DNA of 36,363 bases from NCBI GenBank assembly GCA_903888765.1, contig CAISVF010000213.1, positions 1 through 36,363 of the forward strand, given 5' to 3'. Position 1 is the first letter of the stretch. Every line of letters starts with the position of its first letter. Under the pieces are notes generated by a model. The model had not been told where the DNA came from, searched no databases, and was given only the letters and a program-made list of their open reading frames with translations. This document shows, in pieces, positions 7,454 through 18,100 of the stretch. This DNA comes from an uncultured Verrucomicrobia subdivision 3 bacterium (GTDB lineage: Bacteria; Verrucomicrobiota; Verrucomicrobiia; Limisphaerales; UBA11358). Made by a program: the position numbers and the translations under genes.

Positions 7454-8848
7454 ATGTTTTCATCCGATATTAAAACTGTCCATTTCACTGGCATTGGTGG
7501 CACAGCGATGGCCGCAGCGGCGGCAGCCGTGCTGGACAAAGGCTTTCAAGTCACCGGCTCTGATCAGAATGTTTACGAGCCCATGGCCTCGTTTCTCAAA
7601 TCAAAAAACATTCCTGTGAGCAGTTTCGACGAGCGCAACTTGGCTTCGCGGCCCGATCTCGTGGTCATCGGCAACGCCATCTCGCGCGGCAACTCCGAGG
7701 CGGAATATGCCCTGGATCACAAACTGCGTTATTGCTCGCTGCCGGCGCTGCTAGCCGAATTTTTCATTCGCGGCAAACGGTCATTGGTGGTTAGCGGCAC
7801 GCACGGCAAAACCACCACGACGAGTTTGTTGACCTGGGTGTTTGAGCACAACGGATTGAATCCCAGCTACCTCATTGGCGGCATCCCCAATAATTTTGCG
7901 CAGGGCGCGCGCTTCACGGACAGCGAATGGTTTATCATTGAGGGCGATGAATATGACACCGCGTTTTTTGACAAGCGCAGTAAATTCATCCATTACCAGC
8001 CGGAGGTCGCCATCATAAATAACCTGGAATTTGATCATGCGGATATTTTTGAAAATCTGGATGCAATCAAGAAAACCTTCAGCCATTTCATCCGCCTCGT
8101 ACCGCGCAATGGCCTCCTGCTGGGCAATGGGGATGACGATAATCTGACCTCGCTCCTGAATGTCACCCATTGCCCGGTCAAACGGTTCGGGCTGGGCTCA
8201 GCCAATGCCGTGCAAGGTTTCAATCTGCGGTTTGGACCTACCGCGACCGAATTTGAAATCCCCAGCTTCAAATTTCATCTCAATCTGGTGGGCGAATTAA
8301 ATGTCCGCAATGCCCTGGCGGTGATCGGGGCTGCCAAGCATTGCGGCCTATCCAACAAGCAAATCCAATCCGCCTTCGACACGTTTAAAGGCATCAAGCG
8401 GCGGATGGAGGTGAGGGGCATCGCCGGCGGCATTACGGTCATTGATGATTTTGGTCATCATCCAACCGCCATCCGCGAGACGCTTCGGGCGCTGCGCTTG
8501 CGTTATGGTCGGGAAAAAATCTGGGCGGTATTTGAGCCGCGCAGCAATACTACCCGCCGTAACGTGTTTCAGGATGAACTGGCGGCTTCCTTTGCGGATG
8601 CCTCGGCGGTGGTGGTGGCTGCGGTCGCCCGGTTGGAACAAATCGCGCCCGAACAGCGCCTCAGTCCGGAAAAACTGATGCAGGATATACAGGCTTCCGG
8701 CAAAGCGGCAGCCTATCTGCCGGACGCCAATGCCATTGTCGCCCATCTTGCCAAACACGCCCAAGGTGGCGAGGTCATCTGCATTTTCAGCAATGGCGGG
8801 TTCGATGGCATTCACGGCAAATTGCTGGAGCGGCTTAACCGCCTGTAA
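7454..8848 (+). CDS. mpl: UDP-N-acetylmuramate:L-alanyl-gamma-D-glutamyl-meso-diaminopimelate ligase
   Basis: Mpl recycles peptidoglycan in the cytoplasm: it uses ATP to attach the recovered tripeptide L-Ala-D-Glu-meso-DAP to UDP-MurNAc. The 464-residue length fits the family (E. coli Mpl is about 457). Visible signatures are the N-terminal nucleotide-sugar loop HFTGIGGTAMA (10-20), the Mur-ligase P-loop GTHGKTTTT (115-123), the Mpl-type segment EGDEYDTAFFDKRSKF (163-178), NLEFDHADIF (190-199), and a C-terminal domain with DDFGHHPTAI. The DEYDTAFFDKRSKF stretch separates Mpl from MurC. The ATG at 7454 gives the expected N-terminus; no Shine-Dalgarno sequence precedes it. It stands alone: the gene upstream is divergent and the one downstream is convergent. 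It implies a DAP-containing wall. Confidence 0.95.
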   Translation: MFSSDIKTVHFTGIGGTAMAAAAAAVLDKGFQVTGSDQNVYEPMASFLKSKNIPVSSFDERNLASRPDLVVIGNAISRGNSEAEYALDHKLRYCSLPALLAEFFIRGKRSLVVSGTHGKTTTTSLLTWVFEHNGLNPSYLIGGIPNNFAQGARFTDSEWFIIEGDEYDTAFFDKRSKFIHYQPEVAIINNLEFDHADIFENLDAIKKTFSHFIRLVPRNGLLLGNGDDDNLTSLLNVTHCPVKRFGLGSANAVQGFNLRFGPTATEFEIPSFKFHLNLVGELNVRNALAVIGAAKHCGLSNKQIQSAFDTFKGIKRRMEVRGIAGGITVIDDFGHHPTAIRETLRALRLRYGREKIWAVFEPRSNTTRRNVFQDELAASFADASAVVVAAVARLEQIAPEQRLSPEKLMQDIQASGKAAAYLPDANAIVAHLAKHAQGGEVICIFSNGGFDGIHGKLLERLNRL

Positions 8849-9106
8849 GGAGGGGACTCACCAATCCCGTTTCCGGCTTCTTCGGGAGCTGGTTTTGAAC
8901 AACCTGCTTCCGCTATTGCCACAGCGGAAGCAACGGGTTTGCCATTCCCAATGGGGCTTAAACATCAAGCCCGGCGTTGCGGTGTCAGCGGCTACGCTGG
9001 GCCTACCGCACAGCGAAATTCATCAAACCCTGAAAGGGTTGAGTTACCCGCAGGAGCATGGCAAATCAGGCTGCATCGTTCCGCTGGCGGCACGACGATG
9101 TTCGCT
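8849..9106. repeat. structured intergenic element with several hairpins
   Basis: This gap between convergent mpl and the giant surface-protein gene contains three separate inverted repeats. The first is GCTTCCGCT/AGCGGAAGC (8906-8914 / 8923-8931, 9-bp stem, 8-nt loop). The second is nested: TGCGGT/ACCGCA (8978-8983 / 9005-9010) outside CAGCG/CGCTG (8986-8990 / 8995-8999). The third is AACCCT/AGGGTT (9026-9031 / 9035-9040, 3-nt loop). None is followed by a clear U-run. The element could end both transcripts, or be a copy of a dispersed palindromic repeat of the kind common between verrucomicrobial genes. No protein gene is supported. Confidence 0.5.
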
Positions 9107-12100
9107 TCAATGCTCGATAATCCGGTAATAGCACGCGGCTCCTTTGGTCGCTTTATCGAGCAGCATTAATGTGCCGTTCGTCAGGCTTGGTGCTCCGGGC
9201 AGCGTCACCCAGTTCACGAGGTTGCTGCTGGTCTGCACCTCGAAATTCACGAGGTCCGCTGGCGCGGGCGCTCCGCCGTCGGCGTCGGTCGAGGACAGGA
9301 GCAACCAGCCATTGGGTAACAATTTAGCCGGCCCGAGGACTTGCGGTACGCGCACTTTTACGATGGCGTTGCTGCTGCTGTTGCTCCCGCTGGCATTGGT
9401 GATAGTCACAAAATAAATTCCACTTTGTGCGCGTCCGACGTTGTTCAAAATGAGCGTGGGGCTGTTGCTGCCGATGATGTTTCCATTCTGCCGCCATTGA
9501 TAGGTCGGCGGCGGGTAACCGCTGGCTGCGACGCTTAACTGTACGGTCGTGCCCATGTTTGCCGTCTGGCTCACGGGCTGCAAGGTGATGGCTGGCGCGC
9601 CAGAGAGGGTTAGCAATGCCGGCGCGCTGGTCACGCTGTCAATCAGGTTGGTGATGATTACCGAATAAACGCCAGCGTCGGATGCTTGCACGTTGGCCAG
9701 GATTAGGGTGGCGGTGGCGGACCCGGCGATGTTGGCGCTATCGGTTAGGTTCGCTCCGTTTTTTCGCCACTGATACCCCAAAGCCGGCGCGCCCAGAGTA
9801 GTTACGGTGAAGTTCACCGTCGTGTTGGTCGCCGCCGTTTGATTGCCTGTTTGTCGGATGATGTACGGAGACCCGTCGTTTTGGATGGCTAAAAGATGTC
9901 CGTTACCTCCGGAAATAGCCACCACATTGGTCAAGCCGGCAGCCACGTTGGTCTGTTCGTAAGAGTTGTCACCCCATGCCGTCAAGGTGCCGTCGGCTTT
10001 CAGCGCGACGCTTTGGTCGCCGTCCGCCGTGATGGCCACCGCGTTGGTGAGGTCGCCGGGCACATTGGTTTGCCCGGAACCGTTGTATCCCCACGCCGCC
10101 ACGCTGCCGTTTACTCGCAGGGCCATGCTGTGGTTATTGCCGGCGGCAATCGCCACGGCATTTGTCAGTCCAGCGGGCACACTGGTTTCACCGTTGCCAT
10201 TATATCCCCAGGCAACGACGATTCCGCTGGCTTGCAACGCCAGGCCGTGATTATCACCGGCGGCAATCGCCACTGCATTCGTCAATTCCACAGGCACATT
10301 GGTTCGGTCAAAGCTATTGTCTCCCCAGGCTGTTACCGTGCCATCGGTGTGGATTGCCAGGCTGAAAAATTCACCGTCGGCAATCGCCGCGATGTTCGTG
10401 AGCCCCTGAAAACCGTTGGTTGTCCCATTGCTGCTGGTTCCCCAGGCCGCCACCGTACGGTCGGCTTTTAAGGCCAGGCTATGACTTTCACCGCCGGCGA
10501 TGGCCAGCACGTTGCTCATTCCAGCCGGTACATTGATTTCGCCCCAGACGTTGTCTCCCCAAGCCATCACCGTTCCGTCGGTTTGGAGAGCGAGACTGTG
10601 AGTGTCGCCGGCGCTGATCGCGGTGACGTCCAATAACTCGGGCGGCACATTGGTTTGGCCATTATAGTTATTTCCCCAGGCGATCACGCGTGTCCTCGTC
10701 ACGACCAATCTGGCCATAGAACTGGCGGCGGAACCGATCGCATTGGTCGCCACGATGCAATAGGATCCGGCGTTGGCTGGTCGCACATTCGTGAGATTCA
10801 ACACGGCATTGGTGGCTCCATCGAGATTCGTCCCGTTGAACTGCCATTGATATGTGATCGGCAATGTCCCGGTGGCGGTTGCCTCGAATGTTGCCGTTGT
10901 GCCGACAAACTGAACTGAACTGGTCGGTTGGCTGTTAATGACCGGTGGACCGTCAATCACCGCCAGCACCGCCGGCGAACTCGTAATGCTGCCGTAATTA
11001 TTGGTGATAATGACCATATAGGCCGCGGCGTCATTTTCTTGCACATTGGTCAGGGTCAAGCTGCTGGTTGTCGATCCTCCCACATTGCCGCCATCTTGCA
11101 GCGATACGCCGTTCTTTTGCCACTGATACGTCAGGGGCGACGCGCCGGTCGCGATTACCGGGAATGTCACCGCTGTTCCTGCGTTATTAGTGGCGCCCGC
11201 AGGCGACGTGACCATGACCGGCTGGCCGTTCAATACCGTGAGCGACGCCGGTGAACTGGTCGCGCGCCCACCGAGATTGGTGACAATCACGGAGTAATTG
11301 GCGGCATCCGGATAATCAATCGGGTTTAAGGTGAGAATCGAACTGTTTGCACCCGACACGTTGCCACCGTTCACCAGAACTGTGCCGTTCTTTAGCCACT
11401 GATAGCTCAATGGCGCCGTGCCGGTGGTGGTCACGCTAAAGGCAACTGCCGAGCCTTGATAATTCGTCAGGTTCGACGGCTGATGTGTAAGGTTCGGCGG
11501 GGCGGTGAATGAAAACTGATCCACAAATCCGGCATCAAGTCCCGAATCAAATGTGGGATCTTTTGCATAGTGCCATTGCAAGACGTTTGTGCCGGCGGCT
11601 ATCGGAAAACTGGCCTGTTGCCAGTTCACCTCGCCGGAAATGACGACTTGCACATTGCCGTTGATGCGGAAATCTAGCGTGTCAAAAAATTGTTCCGAGG
11701 AAACTTTCCACCAGAACGTCACATTGCCGGCGACATTGGTGACGAGTGTTGTTGTCAAGTCACTGCTTTGGGAGCCGCCGATGCCGCCGCTGCGTGCCGC
11801 GGAAACGCCGTCATGAGAGTAATTCGTCTGACCATACCATGGCGTGGCTCCGGTACTGGTCCAGTTCAACCAGGAGCCGATGGAATAAGCGCCATTGCTG
11901 TAGGTGGCATTGGTGGTGTTCAGCGCGATACCCAGGGGAATGATCACGGAAAGCTTCGCGTATTTGCTCACCGTTACTCCGTAGGCATTGCTGGCAGCGA
12001 GTTGGTAAACACCCGAGGCTAGCGGTTGCCAGGCTCCGGTGATCAAACGGGTCGCGCCAATTACTAAGGTGTCGTTCGTCGCCGCCGGAATATTGGTTCC

Positions 12101-15100
12101 GTTAGCCTGCCATTGATAGGTGACCGGCTGTACGCCGACGCACTTGCCGGAGAACCACACGCTCGTTGCGGTATTGGCAATCGTTCGGTTCCACGGTTGC
12201 ACGGTAAACTTCGGCGTGCGCGTGCCGAGTAGCGCGAAATCGTGGTCGCCGCCGCAGGCAATTTGGGCGACATTGGTCGTGTCCGCTGGCACCGAGTTGG
12301 AGGCGAGGCCAGAATAGGCGCTTCCCCACGAAACCACGGTGCCGTCATTTTTCAATGCGGTGACGTGCGTACCCGAGGCGGAGACCGCCACCACGTTGCT
12401 CAAGTTGGCCGGCACCTGATATTGAATAATGCCGCTGCCCCATTCCATCACCTTGCCGTCCGCGCGCAAGCCGACGCTGAAATTGTTGCCGGCAGCAATG
12501 GCCACGATGTTCGTGGTCAACGCCGTGACCAAAGTGTCTGGATAGCCCCAGCTCACGACGCTGCCATCGGCACGCAGCGCCAGGCTGTGCGAGGTGCCGG
12601 CCGCAATCGCGACGACGTTGGTGGCGGCAGGATTGTTGGTCGCCTGCCCGTAAACCGGCGCTTGCAAGGTGTCGCCCCAGGCAACGACTGTGCCATCTGA
12701 TTTCTGTGCGAGATCGTGATAACCGCCGCAGGAGATGGCGGTAACCCCGCTCAGGTTTGATGGTGCATTTGTCTGCCCATAGCCGCCATAGCCCCAGGCA
12801 TATACTGTGCCATCCGATTTCAGTGCCAGGCTGTGCTGATATCCGGCGGCGATGGCCGTAATGGTGTAGTTAGTTAGGGCCGAAACCGTCGCTTCACCAT
12901 AGTATGATGTGCCATTGGCCCAGGCGGTCACCTTGCCATCCGCGCCCAGCGCCAGATAATGGCTCGTGCTCACGCCGGCTGAACCGCCGGTGGCCACAGC
13001 GACGGCGTTAGTCACGTTGACCGGCGGATTACTGACCGCATTGTAGCCCCAGGCGCGGGCGAACCATACCCGGACATTCACCGGTGCGCTGGTTACGCCG
13101 CCCACGAGATTGCTGGCCGCGAGGTAATAATTTCCCGAGTGGTACGCCAATGCGGGATCCATCGTCAGCACCGGGTTCGTCGCGCCGGCCATGGCTGTGT
13201 AATTTTTATTCGTCGGCGAGAAGAACCATTGGTAATTCACCGGGCCGCTGCCCTGCACCGTTAGGCCGCCCACGGTGAACTTGCCGGCCTGATACAAATT
13301 CGTGGTGGAGGCTGTGATCTGACTCAAAATCGTCAGCGGTGCGATAATGACATTCACTCGTGCCGGCAGACTGATCGTGGTGCCGAAAGCATTGCTCGCT
13401 AGCAACTGATAGCTTCCCGCGTTGGCCAGCTGGATGTTGGGCAGGGATAGGCTTGAATTGGTGGCGCCGGCAAGATTCGTGCCATTTAGCAGCCATTGAT
13501 AACTCAGGGGTGCAGCCCCGGCGACGCTGGCTGGCAACAATACATCGCGTCCCGTGTAAGCGGTGAGGCCGACGGGCGGTTGTAAAATTTGCGGGCTGCC
13601 GTCATTCAATAGCGCGAGGCCGTGGAGCGGTGCGGCGCTGGCTGCCACCGTGAACCAGTGGTTCAGTGTGGCGGGCGGATTGGTTTCGCCATTCGGGCTG
13701 TCGCCCCAGGCAACCACCGTTCCATTGGAGCGGACCGCCAGGCTAAAGTTGTAGGAGCTGGTCAGGTTTTGCGCGCTCGCATAAACCGCCGCGATGTTGG
13801 TCAAGCCGGCGGGCAGGTTGGTGCCGCTGCCGGTGCCCCAGGCGACCACGGTGCCATTGGCTTTTAGCGCGAGGCTGTGCGTCAAGCCGGCCGCGATGCC
13901 GTTCACACCCGCCAAACCCGCGGGAACATTGGTGCCCGCACCCGTGCCCCACCCGATAACTGTACCGTCTGTCCGCAAGGCGAGCGAATGGGTATAGCCA
14001 CAGGCAATCGCCGTGGCGTTGTTTGCCTTGGGCGGCACGGAGCTGTAGGGGGTCGTTCCCCACCCGATAACGGTGCCGTCCGTCCGTAGGGCTAGACCGA
14101 ATGAATTTCCACCCATCGCCACGGAAATGATGTTGGTCAGCGCCGGCAGTGCCGTCCCATTCCACCCGACGACCGTGCCATCGGCCCGTAGCACGGCCGT
14201 GGCACCGTTGGCTGATGTGGAAATGGCAATGACATTGGTGGCGTTGGCCGGAATCTTCGTCACATTCGACGCGCCGCTGCCGCCCCATGCCACCACGTTG
14301 CCATCGGCCCGCAGGGCAAAGCCCGCGCCGGAGGTTCCCGCGACGGCCACCACTTGGCTCAAATTGGGCGGCGGCAAGGATTCGTTGTTTAAGTTCCTGC
14401 CCCAGGCGGCGACTGGCCCGTAGGTCAACTGGGCATCAGTACTACTGACCGTTCCGACGGAGTTGCTGGCGAAGAGATGGTAAAAGCCAAGATCGTTGCT
14501 GCCGACTGTGCTGGCGGTGTAGTTTGTGCCGGTCGCGCCGGGTATATTGGTGCCATTCAATTGCCACTGGAGGCTCGGCGTCGGGATTCCCGTCGCGCTG
14601 GCGTTGAAGGTTGTTGGCATCCCCGGCGGCACCGAGCGTCCCACCGGTTGCACGGTGATCACAGGTGGCACCAGCACTGTCAAACTGGCGATAGCGCTGT
14701 TGTCCGAGCCGGAGATATTATTTACGTGCAGGGTATAATTTCCCGCGTCCGCCGTGGTCAGGTTGGAAATGCTCAAGCTGTTGGTGGCGGATCCGGCCAG
14801 GTGGATGCCATCGTCCGTCAGTGGATTGCCATTGGAGTACCATTGATAATTGTAGGGTGGGGTGCCTGTCACGCTGACCGTGAAAAAGACATTGGAACCG
14901 GTCGTAGCGGTCTGGCTGATCGGTTGTACTGTTATGACGGGCGGCAAAATAATCGGCGTCAGCATCGCCACGGAACTGGTCGTGACCCCGACGATGTTGG
15001 AAGCGACCAGTTGGTAATTGCCGCCATTGTTGGTTTGTACATTGGCAATGGTCAGGCAGGCGTTCGTGGAACCGCTGATGCCGCTGTCGTCCGTAAGCGG

Positions 15101-18100
15101 CGCGTTGTTGAAATACCATTGCAGGGACATTGGCAGGCTACCGGAAAGGCTCGTGGCGAAACTCGCGTTGCTGCTTACAATCACGGCGGTGTTGGTCGGC
15201 TGTATGGCAAATGTCGGCGGGGTCAGATGGTTCAGGTGCAGCACTAGGTTGCCGGCATCTGAACTGTAGCCGCCGGCGAGAATGAAATAAGTCATGCCAG
15301 CTAGAGTCGGCAGGCTGATTTGTGAAGTCACACCGCCGCTGTCATCGTTGCATGCCAGTTCGGTCAGCGTATCGCAGGAGCCGGTGTATAGCGCCAGTCC
15401 GGTGTCGAAGTCGCTGCCAAAGGTATCTACGTTGAGCCGGCCGCTGGCTGGGGCGGTGAATTGATACCATACGCCGTGACCGAATCCATCCACGCAATCG
15501 GGCAGGGGATCGCCCCATGCGCTGGCCCGGAGTGTGGATTGAAGGTTGGTGGTGGCGGCGTTGGTGATGGCGATGGCTCCGCTGCACAAATCGTTGGCCA
15601 CGGTGTCGATCACCTTCAGCGTCATCGCCGTGCTCATCGCGGTGCCATTGGCGTTGCTGACCAGACAGATGAATTTGCTCCCGGAATCAGCCAGTTGCGC
15701 ATTGAACAGGGAGTAACTGGAATTGGTGGCAGCTAAAATCAAAGTGCCGTTTCGCAGCCAGAAATAATTCATCGGCGCGGAGTTGCTCGCCGTGACACTA
15801 AAGGTCGCCGTGCCGCCGAGCAGTACCACCTGATTCGGGCTTTGCGCCAGCATGACTGGCGGTGCCGGTGGTACAATCACCGTGAGCACTGCGTTAGAAC
15901 TCGCTATCGATCCGGCGGCGTTGGCCACCACCACGGCATAGCTGCCAGCCTGCGCCGGTGTGAGATTGCTCAAAATGAGCGTCGCGTTGGTTGCGCTTGC
16001 CAGATTGGTGCCGTTGTAGCTCCATTGATAATTCAACGGGGTGGAACCGCTGGCGACGACGTTTAAAACCGCCGTGCCAGTGGCGGTCACGGTCAAATTG
16101 GTTGGCTGGGTGAGGATGGTTGGAGGCACCAAGGGTAAGCCGAACGGTGTGACGTTCTGGTAAATCTGGAGGGTCGAATCATAGGCGTTGCAAAAAACCA
16201 CATCTGGACGGCCGTCGCCGTCCAGATCGCCGGCCGTGATGCCCCAGGCGTTCCAGCCCGTGCCGAAATCCGCGCGCGGCGCGAAAGTGCTGGTCGTGAA
16301 ATTGCCTGGCGTGCTGGTGTTTTGAAAAATGGACAGGTAACTCGGCAATTCACCGACCACGCCGAGGTCCGGCTTGCCGTCGCCGTTGAAATCCGCCACG
16401 GTCACGGTGTGGGCCCAGCCGGGCGTGCCAAAATCTATGCGTGGGGCGAACGAGTTCGTGGTTAGTAAGCCACCTTGGCTGACGTTTCGAAGCAGACCAA
16501 CCGAATTGTTGAGGATCGAACCAACCGTTAGATCCAATTTACCGTCGCCGTCCAGATCAACGGCGGCAATGGTTTGTACTTCGGTACCCGCTGGCAGGTC
16601 AAACGCGGGCAGGAATGAATTGGTGGCGATGACCCCGGCGACGGTGCTGTTTTGAAAAATGGAAACCGTGCCGCTGTCCGAATTCACTGCGGCGAGGTCC
16701 GGTTTGCCGTCGCCATCCAGATCCGCAATGGCGAGTTCATACGGTCCGCCTGGTGCGGTAAGCCGCACGGCCGGTGCAAAGGAATTGGTCGTCAGGCTTC
16801 CCGGGACACCGACATTTTTGAACAGGGAAATGCTTTTAGCCCCATAATTTAGCGCTACAACGTCTGCGCGTCCATCGCCGTCCAGATCGGCGGCGGTGGC
16901 AAAACGGCAATCGCTGCCAGCCACTAGGGCAAAGGCGGGGTCGAAGGAATTCGTCGTGAGGGTGCCCGGCGTGGCGAGGTTGTGAAAAACCGAGACCCGG
17001 TTGCCATTAATCTCGCAGGCGATCAAATCCAGTTTGCCGTCGCCATCCAAATCCACCGCCCGGATGCGGTAGGGATTGCCGCTGATGCCACTGGTCGGAA
17101 AAGCTAGGTTTACCACCGGGGCAAATGAGGCTGCGCCGAGCACCGTGCCATTTGTGCTGAGGTTTCGGAATATGGAAAGGACCTTTCCATCGCCGCAAAC
17201 CAGCGCGAGGTCCGGTTTGCCATCACCGTCCAGATCGGCAATGACGCAGGATCCCGGTCCGCTACCCGTGCCTAGGTTGAAGCTGGGGGCAAAGCTGCCG
17301 GCGCTGATGGGCGCACCGGTGCCCGGAAATGTCGGTTCAAAAAATGCTCCCGATGCTGTTGCCAAACCGCCGACGTTGACCGTTATCGGGCCGAATGTCG
17401 CGCCGGGTGGAACTGCCACCGCCAGATTGGTCGGATTGGCGGCCAGCACCGGTGCCCGCACGGCTCCAAAATAGACCGTGTTTGCCGCCGCGCTCTCGCT
17501 GAAATGGGTTCCACTGATGCTTATCGTTGTTCCATTGGTGCCGGCCACGGGCGAAAAACTCGTGATGACTGGCACCGCGGCGGCGACGGAGGAGCATTTG
17601 CCCGCGCTGCCGGCGTTGTTGATGGCTGCAATTTCGCTCGCAGACAGTGCCCGATTGTAGATCGAAAGCTCGTCGATGATTCCGCCGAACATGGAGAGAT
17701 AGGGTGTCCACGTGCCCGAGGTTCCGATGAAAATCGGCGTGGTGTCGTAATCCAGCGCAAAGCCGGGTGTCGCCGTCGCTTCCAGCACGCCATTGACATA
17801 CAGCTTGGACTGGTTGCCGTCGTAAGTTGCCGCAACGTGATACCAGACGCCCCGCTGCGCGATCGTCAGGGAATTGATGGGGACTTGATTGCCAAAGCGT
17901 GAGACGCAAAACTGGAAGCGGTCCGAATAGGTTCCATCCCCGTTGTCGATGGTTGTTTTCAGCAGGCTGTAACCCTCAAACCACGCGGCCCAAGTGTTTT
18001 TCTTGAATACAATTTGCTCGCCGCCATTATGGGCGGGCAGGCTGGGGTCGAGCCAGACCCAGACCTCGCATGTGATATTGGCCGGTTTAAGCGCGTCGGA

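Noticed and set aside
9870-10695. Regularly spaced repeats that could suggest a CRISPR array
   Set aside because: The 117-bp period is 39 codons inside an open frame and encodes RCC1-like units. There are no short identical repeats with unique spacers.
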